A stretch of DNA of 64,000 nt from Alloteropsis semialata (taxonomy: Eukaryota; Streptophyta; Magnoliopsida; Poales; Poaceae): assembly GCA_004135705.1 (NCBI GenBank), contig CM014278.1, forward strand, positions 37,493,940 through 37,557,939, given 5' to 3'. A program made the position numbers and the translations under genes. The notes below the pieces were generated by a model. The model was not told the origin of the DNA, searched no databases, and was given only the letters and a program-made list of their open reading frames with translations. Of this stretch, positions 22,873 through 34,036 are shown one piece after another. Position 1 is the stretch's first letter; each line of letters opens with the position of its first letter.

Positions 22873-24130
22873 CACTTGCAAAAGAAGTTGACTTGTTGGA
22901 AGGCAAAACACCTTTCCTATGGAGGGAGATTAATCCTTCTCAACTCGGTGCTTAGTAGCTTACCCATGTTCATGATGTCCTTTTTTGAGATACCAAAAGG
23001 GGTAATAAAAAAACTAGATTACTATAGATCTCTTTTTATTGGCAAGGTGATAACCATAAAAAAGAAATATCACCTTGCTAAATGGGACATAATGTGTCGG
23101 CCCAAAGATTAAGGGGGACTTGGGATAATAGCCCTTCAAGTTCAAAACCAATGTTTGTTGAGCAAATGGATTATTAAACTGCTCAACGAGAATGGGACTT
23201 GGCAAACACTGCTTAGAAATAAATATCTAAGCTCTAAAAGCCTGGCACAGGTGCGAACCAAAATCAACGACTCTCATTTCTGGAAGGGTGTAATGAATAT
23301 AAAAGATAAGATTCTCACCTATGGTTCCTTCAAAGTTAATGATGGTTCGGAGACAAGGTTTTGGTAAGACACATGGGTTGGCGATAGATCGTTCAAAGAT
23401 CTTTATCCTACACTAAACAATGTAGCCATCAGGCCACATGATACAGTGGCAAATATTGTGTCATCATTGCCACCGAGTATTTCATTTCGGAGGGCATTAG
23501 TAGGAGACAAGGCCGAGGAATGGAAAAAATTGGTTGCCTACATAAGACAGGCCAATTTTCGGTCCGCTCGATGTATTTAGATTTGATTAATCACAATATC
23601 TCTTTCTCTCACAAGGTGATCTGGAAAATAAAAATCCCTCCTAAGATCAAGATTTTTCTTTGGTATCTCAAAAAAGAGTCATTTTAACTAAGGATAATCT
23701 GGTTAAGAGGAATTGGAAAGGCAGTCACATGTGTTGTTATTGTAATATTAATAAAACAATTCAACATCTGTTTTTTGATTGTCACCATGCTAATACAATT
23801 TGAAGATCTGCCTATGTAGCTACTGGGTTAATCCCACCTAGTTCTGTAGCTCATATGTTAAAGGCTGGCTCTCCAATTTCAATACAAAGGAGAGAAATAC
23901 TATTCTAGTTGGGGCATCCGCTTATATTGGGTAATTTGGAGATGTCTAATGATCTCATTTTTAAAAAATTGCAGACATACTCTATTTATGCAGGCTATAT
24001 TCAGGGAGCGTATTGGCTGTGGTATTGGTCACTGCTGCAGCGTGATGAGGAGACAAAAGAGGCATTCAAGAGTGTGAGCATAGTATTAGAGACCAGCACG
24101 GCGTTGGAGCTGTTCGCCTCTCATGGATGA
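22873..24130 (+). pseudogene. LINE ORF2, C-terminal part with zinc-binding RVT domain
   Basis: Continuation of the LINE beyond the nested gypsy remnant. QKKLTCWKAKHLSYGGRL and LPMFMMSFFEIPKGV are the conserved end of the plant L1 reverse transcriptase region. Further on, VIWKIKIPPKIKIFLW and a CCYCN...H...C pattern (near 23620-23790) form the zf-RVT domain. Several stops and frame changes interrupt it. A last open piece ends at 24130, followed by about 140 bp of 3' untranslated DNA and the A-tail. Confidence 0.87.
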
Positions 24131-24289
24131 AAACATAATAATAGACTTTGTTATTTCTCTTTTTTATTTTCATTTGTCCCTTTTTTCTTGGGTACTGTGC
24201 CCCAGACTATGTAATAATGTTTAAACGCCATGTGCGGAAACGCAGAGCGGGAAGAAACTTCAATTTTCTTAAAAAAAAGTAACGACCCA

Positions 24290-24388
24290 CTAGAGGGTGG
24301 AGGAGTAGCCATCGATCTTCATTAAGTGGGAGCCGATCGCCGTGTTGGCCACGATGGATGAGACGCTGGGCGTAGGATCGGTGGACAT
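24290..24388 (-). pseudogene. MATH-BTB protein, N-terminal start (same pseudogene as 11943-13339)
   Basis: Minus-strand reading gives MSTDPTPSVSSIVANTAIG then SHLMKIDGYSSTL, the standard opening of a MATH domain. It runs into a TAG at 24290-24292 that lies at the LINE target duplication. Crossing the LINE, the frame continues directly into the MATH sequence at 13325 and below, so both pieces were one gene. The start was chosen because it gives the usual short N-terminal extension before the MATH domain. Confidence 0.85.
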
Positions 24389-24512
24389 GGTGGAAGGTCG
24401 GAGCGGTGGATGGACGACGTGGTTGCGAGGCGGCACGGATTTGGTGGGCGGATCGGCGGCGGCGGCCAGCGAGAAGACGGTTCGGGGATTGGGAAATTGG
24501 AGGAAGGCCCGC

Positions 24513-25103
24513 TGTTGACAACCAAAATTGGCACTTTGACTAGAAGGATTGCAGGAGCCGGCGCATGGAGCAGGACAGAAGATGGCGCAAGGAGCAGGCC
24601 ATGTCCAGACCGATCTGACCGGTTTGGGGGACCGGTCAGACCGGTTTACCCTGTAATCGACTAGGTTTAGGATTCCGAGATTGTAACGAGTTGTAACTTG
24701 GTTTCCTTGCGGGACAAGACCTACCCTCCCTATAAATATAAGGGGATTCGGCCGATTGAGGACACCCAATCGATTCAATCAGATCTACTATTATTGCCTT
24801 TACTTTTTTGTACCTTTCAAACCCTACCTTTTCCAAACTCTAATTTGTTGTTCTTCCTGCGTCTCCACGACGTTTGAAGGCGTCCTAGGTGGCCTGCCGA
24901 CCCTAGGGCATCCCTGAACATGTTCTCCCTGACGGATCCTTCTGGGAAGCGTGCTTAGGGCTCGCTCCTGTTTTCCCTAGAGTAAACGGTCTGACCGGTT
25001 GCCAAGACCGGTCTGACCGGTCTACGCAGGGAGGCTGCGAGCAGTTCATCCACGTGCTGCGCGATCTAGCGCTCTCGTGTGTTGGCCTAATTCTGCGTCA
25101 ACA
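24513..25103 (+). repeat. 5' LTR of the dual-RNase-H gypsy element
   Basis: Starts TGTTGACAACC and ends TGCGTCAACA, 591 bp. It contains two pairs of the ACCGGT palindrome (24609/24631 and 24985/25007) and a TATA box. Confidence 0.93.
24731..24740 (+). promoter_or_regulatory. LTR TATA box
   Basis: TATAAATATA lies in the 5' LTR. The 3' LTR has a deletion at the matching place and reads CCCTTATAGGGG, so only the 5' copy keeps this promoter element. Confidence 0.6.
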
Positions 25104-25109
25104 TACTTT

Positions 25110-25126
25110 TGGCGACTCCGCTGGGG
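25110..25126 (+). other. Putative primer-binding site
   Basis: TGGCGACTCCGCTGGGG begins 6 bases after the 5' LTR, the place where a tRNA 3' end primes first-strand synthesis. The leading TGG fits a tRNA CCA end; the particular tRNA was not identified. Confidence 0.5.
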
Positions 25127-25171
25127 ATTGGAGATCTGGTTTTTGCAGCCGATTTATCTAATTCCAGCCAG

Positions 25172-27056
25172 ATGGGTTCTAACACTGAGTTCGATCCCGA
25201 CAACATCATCGTCGTGAAGGACGATGAGCTCTCTACTGAAGATCGCCAAGGGCTCGAGGAATACATGAAGAAGAAGGTAGAAGAAGATCGCCTCTACTAC
25301 CTCTCGCACTTTAAGAAGGACCGCAAGGGCGTGATCACCAAGATCAAGGAGGTAGATCCAACTGCTTCATCTTCAGCGGCACCTCCCAAGGAACAATCTG
25401 AGGTAAATCCACACGAAGTCTTTCTAAAATATATGGAGGATAAGATGGCTGAGAATAATGTCAAATTGGTTAATTGGATGATGAACAAGCGCTTAGAATC
25501 AGAAGGCAAACAGCCCATGGCTGAACAACCTGCCGCCGATCCTACTATTTTAATTCCTAAAATTCCTATTGTGCTTGATCTTAAAACACTGGCAGAAAAA
25601 CCCATAGAACAACCTATGTTTGGCATGCCGTTGAATTATTTCGAAGGCAAATCTGTTACACCATCCAACCCAATACCTACTCGGCCTACCGCGCCTCAGC
25701 CGTTTGTAACTTTACCTAATTCGGCTGGTTATGGTCGAATTAACAATGAAGTTGCAAATGTTACCCCGCAAATTCCAAATTATGGATATTCTGCACCCCC
25801 ACCAGTACAAAATTTATTTTCACAAGGCCCACTACCTTACGAACTGAAGGTTCAGCCAACAGATGTAGGGACAGGTGTCGGCCAACCAATCTGGCCTGCA
25901 CCAACCGGTCAGACCGGTCTACGGGACCGGTCAGACCGGCCCTGGAGGATCAGATTAGGCCAAACAGATCGGCCCGCACCAACCGGTCAAACCGGTTTCT
26001 GGAACCGGTCCGACCGGTCCTGGGGGAACAGATTCGGGGAATTTGTTTTCTGCTCCCATTCAGAATATTCTACAGCCAAATTCACAGTATAATTCATTGG
26101 AGTATTTAGATAAGATTTTTTCTAAGTAAAAACTTGATTTGGCTTCAGCTCTTAAGGAGAATTTGGGAGTAGATGTCAGGGATAAGGCTAGGTTATACCA
26201 AAAGCCTTATGTTCCTCGATTTGATTTGGTTCCTTTCCCCACTGGTTTTAGACTTCTTGATTTTGTCAAGTTTAATGGGGAGGATAGTAAAAGCACTTTT
26301 GAACATATAAGTCAATACGTGGCACAACTAGGCGATTCTAGCTCTAGTGAGGCTTTGAAAGTGCATTTATTTTCTTTGTCTCTAACTGGTACTGCTTTCT
26401 CATGGTTTGCATAATTGCCTGCTAATTCTATTACTTCATGGGAACAGTTAGAGCAGAAATTTCATGATCACTTCTTTTCGGGCAACAATGAGATTAAATT
26501 ATCACATCTTACATCGGTTAGGCAATCACGTGATGAAACTGTTAATGATTATATTAAACGTTTCCATGATACAAAGAATCGTTGCTTTGGTGTTAATATT
26601 GCCAAAAAGGATCTTGCTGATTTGGCTTTGAATGGTTTACAGTCTCATATTAAGGAAAAATTAGAGGATTTCAAATTTTTTAATGTAAACCAAGTGCATC
26701 AAAGAGCTTTGGTTGCTGAAAGCCGAAGCAAAGACTTAAAAGAAAGCCATAGAACTCATCGGGCTAATGTGCATAATCTTGAATGTGATTCTAGTAGTTC
26801 CGATGAAGAGTCTCATGATGTGTTGGCTGCTGAATTTGTATGGCCAACATCTATTAAAGCTTTTACTTGCATATCTCTTAAGCCGACTCATAAGAATCGG
26901 CAGGAGGAGATGAAGTTCACTTTTGATGTATCCAAATGTGATAAAATTTTTGATGAATTGCGTAAGAGTGGATATATCAAATATTCTTTTACTATTTCAT
27001 CACCTGAGGAGTTAAAACGGTGTGCTTATTGCAAGTTTCATAATTTTTTTCTCATG
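25172..27056 (+). pseudogene. Gypsy gag, N-terminal and capsid parts
   Basis: The first Met of a believable frame gives MGSNTEFDPDNIIVVKDDE. A Pro-rich linker follows and contains two palindrome pairs that translate as repeated TGQTG and DRSDR. A frame change near 26040-26139 precedes the retrotransposon gag domain (FNGEDSKSTFEHISQY, then LSLTGTAFSWF). A TAA at 26412-26414 splits it, and it continues SITSWEQLEQKFHDHF to the LALNGLQSHIKEKLE segment. Such proteins build the cytoplasmic particle. This copy cannot be translated as one chain. Confidence 0.88.
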
Positions 27057-27089
27057 TGACTAATGATTGTAATTTCTTTCGATGACAGA

Positions 27090-28510
27090 TTCAATCGGCT
27101 GTAAATGAAGGACGATTGAGTTTGAATGAGATGCAAGTTGATAAGCGCCCGTTTCCAGTCAACAACATGGTGGTCAATACTATGGATCTGCAGGACACCA
27201 AGATGTTGGTTCGGCCAGACAATGCCGATGCAGCAGGAGGCAAGAATGTTGTGATTGGAGAACCAAGGAAGGTGATAGAACATGACAAAGTGCTTGGGAA
27301 AGAGGAGATCCTTAAGCGAGCTCCCGATGGCAAGAAGATTTTGACTATTACAGTGAAGATTTCTGAAGTTGGGGGGCAATCAAGCTCTCAAGCGCAGGAT
27401 CAAAGGCCGGTTGTTCCTGCTGCCTAGGACAAACCGGTCAGACCGGTTCGCCCAACTGGTCAGACCGGTCCGGCCCAGAGGCCGGTCCGAAGTTTTGTGC
27501 CCAAGCGTCCCGAAGTTGGCACTTGGAAGATCAACGAGGATAAAGATCAGGGGAAGGCTTTCAAGCCAAAGGCGACCTTTGATCAAGTTATGGCTAAACA
27601 TATGCAAAACGTGGCCGTTCAACAAGATCGGCCACTAAAAAAGAGACCAAGATCACCGCCAAGGGATTCTGGTGTGAAGGAAGCACCAAAAAGACAGTGG
27701 GTCAAGGTCCAAGTTCATTCGATGGTGATGTTCCTTCTAGGCCATGGAGGGTGTTTCAACCTCCCTCTCTACAACCTATTTGGAGAGATGGTATAATGTA
27801 CGTGCCTTACTGTCCTGCACTGAATCAACCATGGCCTGGGGTTCCTACAAATACCAGAATGCCTACTTCACAGCCTAGGTCCGCAAATTTCCAACAAAGG
27901 CCGGCGTTTGTGCCTCAGCAGCACAGACCGGTTACTCAGACCGGTTTCCAGAGAAGGCCGGGCAAAGAGCCGGCCAAACAGGAATATTGTCCCATTCAGA
28001 AGAAGGAAGAGCCTGCGCCTGTTATTACAAAGCCAGTTTTGAAGAGTGTGATTCAAATTGGCTCTATGGCTGTTAATCCATCAATGGCCGACGGACCTAA
28101 TGTTATTGGTACTTCGGCCGTGAAAAAAGCGCCACTGGCTCAGTACACGCAGCCGAGGTGGTGTCCTCCTGGCTTGTCTCATTCTCAGAAAAGGAGATTG
28201 CAGCGGTTGCGTACTCAAAAGTAAAGAGAGGAAGAATCGGCAAAAAAGAGAGAGGAGTGGTTCAATGAGGTTAAGCCAATGGTTCCGCCGTCTGGTCAGA
28301 GTTCCAAGGATGGTTCTGGTATTCAAGATGTTCAAGCTAAAGAACCTGAAAAAGCCGAGCCGTTTGCAGCAAAATCGGCTAACATGGCCGAGACCGGTCA
28401 GATCGGTGTCCCTGACCGGTCAGACCGGTTAGCTCCTGTTCCAGTTCCAGCAACTGGAACCGGTCAGACCGATCTCGCCTGGAGAGTCAGTAGCCGATGC
28501 GTTTTCTTCT
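27090..28510 (+). pseudogene. Gag C-terminal and gag-protease linker
   Basis: Low-complexity Pro, Gln, Lys-rich coding remnant in several frames. Recognisable pieces are RSFVPKRPEVGTWKINED, then RPAFVPQQHRPV and RWCPPGLSHSQKRRLQRL, which are typical of the linker before the protease in this lineage. Palindrome pairs at 27433/27455 and 28393/28415 and single copies near 27927 and 28463 lie here. Confidence 0.65.
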
Positions 28511-29293
28511 TTGGCTAAAGTCTCGGTTCCGCCCGCTGCTATTTCAGATGTTCAGATGGGCGATGATGATGAAGCTGTTGACTTTGAGCCTTCGCCTAGC
28601 AGAACAGACACGGAGGTCAACGTTATCTATATGAACGCCGACTATTGCTTTGTTGGAGATGATGAGAGGGTGGCTCAAGTTGGTTTTGCTCCCAAGAATG
28701 CTATGTTTCAGAAGCCCTTAGAATTGGACAACCATCTGAAGGCTCTTTATGTGAAGGGTCACATTAAAGGGATGCCGATTTCTAGGATGCTTGTTGATGG
28801 TGGTGCTATTGTGAACCTCATGCCATTTACCTTGTACAAGAAATTGGGAGGTTTGGACAGCAAACTCATCAAGACAAGCATGATGATCAGTGGCGTTGGA
28901 GGAGGAGAACCGATGAACGCCAAGGGAGTTGCATCATTGGAGCTCATTGTTGGGAGCAAAACGTTGGCGACCGCTTTCTTCGTCACGGAGGTACAACGTA
29001 ACTTTAGCGTGATCTTGGGGCGCGATTGGATTCATGCAAATCAATGTGTGCCTTCTACCTTGCATCAATGCTTGATTCAATGGGTTGGTAACGAAGTTGA
29101 GGTGATTCATGTGGATTCTTCGGCATGTGTTGCTATGGCCGATGCATCCATATTGGGGACTCATGATAATGTCAAGTGTTTGACCGGAATTGATATTTCG
29201 GACTTTGAGTTCCTTGCTTGCACTAAGGATGGCTTTGTGTCCGCTGCTCTAAGGCCGGTTCAAAGATCGGTTGATTCAGACAATGAAGAGTAG
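28511..29293 (+). pseudogene. Gypsy aspartic protease
   Basis: The frame holds LYVKGHIKGMPISRMLVDGG with the catalytic segment LVDGGAIVNLMP, so the usual D-S/T-G is D-G-G. It continues with ELIVGSKTLATAFFV and the C-terminal FSVILGRDWIHAN. Most of the domain is open in one frame of 260 residues, and the stop at 29291 is followed at once by the polymerase linker MDAREKWLKE. Confidence 0.87.
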
Positions 29294-30536
29294 ATGGATG
29301 CAAGAGAGAAGTGGTTGAAAGAAAGGGTGGAGCATTATCGGTCAAACATGAACGATGCATGTGAAGCCATTAATAATTTTGAAGAAGTACAGAAGTTAGG
29401 ACAAGGATTTACGTCAGCTGATCCTTTAGAAAAGGTAGGCATAGGTGATGGTTCTGTACCAAGGCCGACTTTTGTAAATCAAAGCTTGAAAGCCGATTAT
29501 AAAGCTGAATTAATCGAGTTGTTGAAAGAGTATTCTGATTGCTTTGCTTGGGAGTATCATGAGATGCCTGGTTTAAGCCGCGAGTTAGTTGAACATCCGA
29601 TTGCCGATTAAACCTGGTTTTAGGCCATATAAACAAGGCAATAGATGATTCAATCCTCTGTTTTATGATCGAATAAAAGAAGAGGTTAATCGTTTGCTTG
29701 AAGCTAAGTTTGTTCGGCCGTGTCGCTATGCTGAATGGATCTCTAATATTGTGCCTGTTGAGAAGAAGGGTTCTAATAAAATTAGAGTTTGCATTGATTT
29801 TAGAGATCTTAATAGAGCGACTCCCAAAGATGAATATCATATGCCTATAGCCGATATGCTTATTAATGAAGTTTCTGGACATAAGGTTATTAGCTTTCTT
29901 GATGGCAATACGGGATATAATCAAATCTTTATGGCTGAGGAAGACATATACAAAACGGCCTTTAAATGTCCTGCCTTTGTTGGTTTATTTGAATGGGTTG
30001 CGATGACTTTTGGTTTAAAGAATGCCGGCGGAACTTATCAAAGAGCGATGAATTTGATTTTTCATGACTTACTTGGTGTTATCCTAGAAGTTTATATTGA
30101 TGATATTGTTGTCAAATCGGCTGGATTAAATTCTCACTTGGCTGATTTGCGTCTTGCCTTTGAAAGAATGTGTCGGTATGGTTTGAAGATGAACCCATTG
30201 AAATGTGCTTTTGGTGTATCGGCTGGAAGATTTTTAGGCTTCATGGTGCATGAAAGAGGCATAGAGATAGATCCTAAGAAAATAGGTGTTATTGAAAAGA
30301 TTGAAGCGCCTACTTGCAAGCATGATTTGCAGAAATTCTTGTGCAAAGTTAATTACTTGAGATGGTTTATTTCTAACTTGCCTGGGGAAGTTAGTGCTTT
30401 TACTCCTATACTTCGGTTAACTTGGGGGGCAAAGCAGCAAGAGGCCTTTGAAGAAATTAAAAGATATTTGTCTTCACGGCCTGTGCTCAAAGCGCCTAAG
30501 AATGGGGTGCCATTTAGGCTTTATATTGCGGCCGAA
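29294..30536 (+). pseudogene. Gypsy reverse transcriptase
   Basis: Copies element RNA into DNA. The linker runs to YKAELIELLKEYSDCFAWEY. After a stop near 29609 the core continues with KFVRPCRYAEWISNIVPV, IRVCIDFRDLNRATPKDEY, the catalytic-Asp segment ISFLDGNTGYNQIFM, FGLKNAGGTYQRAMN and the YIDDIVV active site. The connection region ends at PFRLYIAAE, exactly where a hAT MITE is inserted. Frame breaks before the core prevent a full polyprotein. Confidence 0.93.
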
Positions 30537-31037
30537 CAGTGTTATCCTAAACGCTAAACGGTAAACAGTCGGACACCCTTTGTTTAGCATTTAGACCGTT
30601 TAAACGGTGTTTAAACGGAATTAAACGGCCTAAACGGTTTTGCATAGTAACATTAAAATATACATATTTATGTACGTAAAAGTCAAATATGCTAGAAAGT
30701 CTACATATTTGCACATGTAAAATGTAACTATTCTATCAAATAATCTTTTTGGGAGAAATTTAAAACTCACAACATTTCATATGCTTACGATGCTAATTAG
30801 TTCGATATTGATTGTGGTAATTGTAATCCTCCTATTGAATAAATTATGAATTAAATAGTCATTTAGCTCATTTAATCACATTTAACTCAATTATTTTAGA
30901 CGGTTTTTAATGGTTTAAACGGCTTTAAACGGTCCAACCGTTTAATTCACCGTTTAGGGCCTAAACGACACGGATGGCCTCTGTTTACCGTTTAAACGCT
31001 GTTTAAACGGACTAAACGGCCGTTTAGGCGAACAGAG
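30537..31037. mobile_element. hAT-type MITE rich in TTTAAACGG words
   Basis: About 500 bp between CAGTGTTATCC and GAACAGAG, with imperfect terminal inverted repeats and many CCGTTTAAACGG-like internal repeats. The flanks CGGCCGAA and GGGCCGAA (one mismatch) look like an 8-bp hAT target duplication. Removing it joins IAAE to DNVIGAVLTQE, restoring the RNase H start. Confidence 0.8.
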
Positions 31038-31437
31038 GGCCGAAGATAATGTTATTGGAGCTGTTTTGACTCAAGAGACGAATGGCAAGGAGCATATTAT
31101 TACTTATTTGAGTCGACGGCTTTTGGATGCAGAAACAAGGTATAAACCTATTGAGAAATTATGCTTGTCTTTATATTATGCTTGTACAAAGTTGAGGCAT
31201 TACTTGTTGTCTAGCACTTGCATTGTAGCATGTCAAGCCGATGTTATTAAGTATATGTTGCATAGACCGATTTCGACTGGTAAGATCGGTAAGTGGGCAT
31301 ATGCTCTTATTGAATATGATTTGGCTTGTGAACCTTTGAAATCTATAAAAGGCCAAATTGTAGCTGACTTTATTGTTGAACATCGGATTAATGATGAGCA
31401 TAATTTAGAAGTTGACTACATGACTTTTACTCCATGA
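31038..31437 (+). pseudogene. Gypsy RNase H (first)
   Basis: The RNase H that follows the reverse transcriptase in all gypsy elements. DNVIGAVLTQETNGKEHII continues to YLSRRLLDAETRYKPIEKL and LRHYLLSS, ending with IVADFIVEH and a TGA at 31435-31437. Confidence 0.88.
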
Positions 31438-31884
31438 AAATTGCATTTTGATAGATCGGTTTGCAAGAACGGATGTGGCATTGGAATTGTTCTTGTTTCT
31501 CCTAATGGGGCTGTTTTTGAAGCTCTTAGCCGATTAGAAGATGAGTGCACAAATAATCAAGACGAATATGAAGCTCTATTATTCGGACTAGAGATTTTGC
31601 TTGACATGGGAGTAAAACGTGTTGAAGCTTTTGGTGATTCATTGTTGGTTGTACAGCAAGTATCTAAGGTGTGTCAATACTTGGAAGGTTCATTGAATAT
31701 TTATCTTGACAAATGCCATGATATTATACCACGTTTTGATGAGTTCACCATATATTATGTACCAAGATGTGAAAATCCTAGAGCTAACGCTTTGGCACAG
31801 CAAGTATCTAGCTATAATGTTCAGAAAAGATATTTTCATAGAAAAAAAGGCCGTTGTTTGCTGCTGTCAGTGGTGAAGCTCTAA
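31438..31884 (+). pseudogene. Second RNase H (archaeal-type) of the gypsy element
   Basis: A separate RNase H frame follows directly: HFDRSVCKNGCGIGIVLVSP, NNQDEYEALLFGLEIL, VEAFGDSLLVVQQV and the C-terminal NPRANALAQQVSS. The D-E-D pattern is visible, with the first Asp in FDRS. This extra domain is what assigns the element to the dual-RNase-H lineage. The frame is lost near 31845, before the integrase linker. Confidence 0.87.
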
Positions 31885-31888
31885 CATT

Positions 31889-33320
31889 TGCAGTAGATCA
31901 GGACCAAACCGGTCCGATCGCTTCCCAGATCGGTCAGACCGGTCCAGCGTTCGGTACAGAGACCGGTCAGACCGATTCAGGAACCGGTCAGACCGGTCTG
32001 ACGTCTTCTGATCCAATTTCGGCCGCTGAAAGTTCTCAAAATAAAAAGGCCGAGGTGGATGATTGGAGAGCGCCCATTATTAGGTATCTGAAGAATTCTA
32101 GTTCTGGAACAGACAGGAAAATTCGGCGTTTGGCTTTCAAATATACTTTGGTTGACGATGAGTTGCATCGTTGCACCGCCGATGATTTGTTGCTTAAATG
32201 CTTGGATGCTGATCAAGCTAGAGTGGTCATAGGTGAAGTTCATGAGGGAATTTGTGGAACGCATCAATCGGCTCCTAAGATGAAGTGGTTGCTTAGGAGA
32301 GCTGCATTCTATTGGCCTACTATGATGGCCGATTGTTTTCGTTACTACAAGAGATGTGAAGAATGTCAGAAATTTGGTAATATTCAGATGGTACCTGCTG
32401 CATTGCTTCATCCTATCATTAAACCATGGCCTTTTCGTGGATGGGGATTAGATTTTATTGGAGAGATACATCCTTCTTCTTCAAAGGGTCATCGTTTCGT
32501 GTTGGTTGCTACAGATTACTTCACTAAATGGACTGAAACCGTTCCTCTCAAGAATATGACTCATAAGGAGGTAATTGAGTTTATTACTGAACATATTATT
32601 CATAGATTCGGCGTTCCGCAAACTTTAACTACAGATCAAGGCACATCTTTTATGTCTAAAGAAATGCGAGTTTTTGCCGACATGTATAAGATCAAATTGC
32701 TCAATTCATCTCTATACTATGCTTAGGCTAATAGTCAGGCCGAGCCTAGTAACAAAACTTTGATAAAGTTGGTCAAGAAGAAGATAGAGGAACATCCCCA
32801 AAGGTGGCATGAAGTATTGTCTGAAGCTTTATGGGCTCATCGCATATCTAGACATGGTGCTACCAAAGTCACTCCTTTTGAGCTTGTTCATGGTCAAGAG
32901 GCCGTTTTGCCCGTTGAGGTAAATCTGGACGCTTATAGACTTGCTAAACAAAATAAGTTTTCGGTTGGTAAATATTATGACTTGATGATGGATAATATTG
33001 ATGAAGTGACCGATAAGCGCTTACAAGCTCTCAAAGAGATTGAGAAAGACAAAATTCGAGTTGCTAGATCATACAACAAGAAGGTTAAATAGAAGACTTT
33101 TCAGGTTGGTGATCTAGTATGAAAGATAATATTGCCACTTGGTACTAGAGATAATAAGTTCGGCAAGTGGTCTCAAAGTTGGGAAGGTCTATATCGAGTA
33201 TTCAAGATCAATGGCGGGAATTCCTATATGGTGGAGACGCTGCAAGGAGAATGTTTGCCTAAGGCATTGAACGGGAGGTACTTGAAAAAGTACTATCCAA
33301 GTGTTTCGCAAGAGGCATAA
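31889..33320 (+). pseudogene. Gypsy integrase
   Basis: The linker carries palindrome copies at 31908/31929 and 31962/31983. The zinc-binding HHCC region appears as VHEGICGTHQSAPKM and CEECQKFGN. The catalytic core has GLDFIGEIHP, LTTDQGTSFMS and, after a TAG at 32725-32727, the Glu in SQAEPSNKTLIK. The C-terminal region (KTFQVGDLV, then KWSQSWEGLYRVFKI) is interrupted by a TAG at 33090 and a TGA at 33119 and ends at 33320. The protein would insert element DNA; it is inactive here. Confidence 0.92.
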
Positions 33321-33446
33321 AGTGGCACACGGCCAATATTTGGATATCGCCCTTAGAAAATTATAATGGCCGATGAATTCTGTTAAAACATCGCCCTCAG
33401 GTGACGATTTTGGTACTAATATGTTTTGTGGTACGCAAGTTTTACC

Positions 33447-33464
33447 AAAAAAACAGGGGGCATA
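33447..33464 (+). other. Polypurine tract of the dual-RNase-H gypsy element
   Basis: AAAAAAACAGGGGGCATA lies immediately before the 3' LTR, the standard place for plus-strand priming. Confidence 0.75.
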
Positions 33465-34036
33465 TGTTGACAACCAAAATTGGCACTTTGACCAGAAGGA
33501 TTGCAGGAGCTGGCGCATGGAGCAGGACAGAAGATGGCGCAAGGAGCAGGCCACGCCCAGATCGGTCTGACCGGTTTGAGGGACCGGTCAGACCGGTTTA
33601 CCCTATAACTAACTAGGTTTAGGATTCCGAGATTGTAACGAGTTGTAACTTGATTTTCTTGCTGGACAAGACCTACCCTTATAGGGGATTCGGCCGATTG
33701 AGGACATACCCAATCGATTCAATCAAATCTACTATTATTGCCTTTACTTTTTTGTACCGTTCAAACCCTAGCTTTTCCAAACCCTAATTTGCTGTTCTTC
33801 CTGCGTCTCCGCGACGTTTGAAGACGTCCTAGGTGGCCTGCCGACCCTGAACATGTTCTTCCTGACGGATCCTTCCGGTAAGCGTGCTTAGGGCTCGCTC
33901 CTGTTTTCCCTAGAGTAACCGGTCTGACCGGTTGCCAGGACCGGTCTGACCGGTCTGCGCAAAGAGGCTGCGAGCAGTTTATCTACGTGCTACGTGATCT
34001 AGCGCTCTCGTGTGTTAGCCTAATTCTGCGTCAACA
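33465..34036 (+). repeat. 3' LTR of the dual-RNase-H gypsy element
   Basis: Same termini as the 5' LTR, 572 bp. Two deletions, one of them removing the TATA box region, account for the shorter length. Palindrome pairs are kept at 33561/33583 and 33918/33940. Confidence 0.93.

Larger units (their letters stand above)
13340..24278 (+). mobile_element. L1-type LINE inserted in the MATH-BTB pseudogene and itself interrupted
   Basis: The element is flanked by a 14-bp target duplication, AGTAACGACCCGCT at 13326-13339 and AGTAACGACCCACT at 24278-24291, and ends in an A-run (24271-24278). It is 5'-truncated: the first sequence after the duplication already encodes the endonuclease of ORF2. Coding pieces are the endonuclease (13381-14313), the start of the reverse transcriptase (14366-14852) and the end of ORF2 (22873-24130). 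An Athila-like gypsy remnant occupies 14853-22872. The central reverse transcriptase is missing, so sequence was lost from the LINE as well as gained. Confidence 0.88.
24513..34036 (+). mobile_element. Ty3/gypsy retrotransposon of the dual-RNase-H (Tat-like) type
   Basis: A full-length element with LTRs at 24513-25103 and 33465-34036 and the exact 5-bp target duplication CCCGC (24508-24512 and 34037-34041). Internal order is gag, protease, reverse transcriptase, RNase H, a second RNase H, integrase, which marks the gypsy order with the additional archaeal-type RNase H seen in the Tat lineage. Every domain is broken by frame changes or stops, and a hAT MITE sits in the RNase H. Counting by eye, the two LTRs differ at roughly 35-40 positions plus two deletions in the 3' copy, so this is an old insertion. 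It carries about 22 copies of an ACCGGT-based palindrome. Confidence 0.92.
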
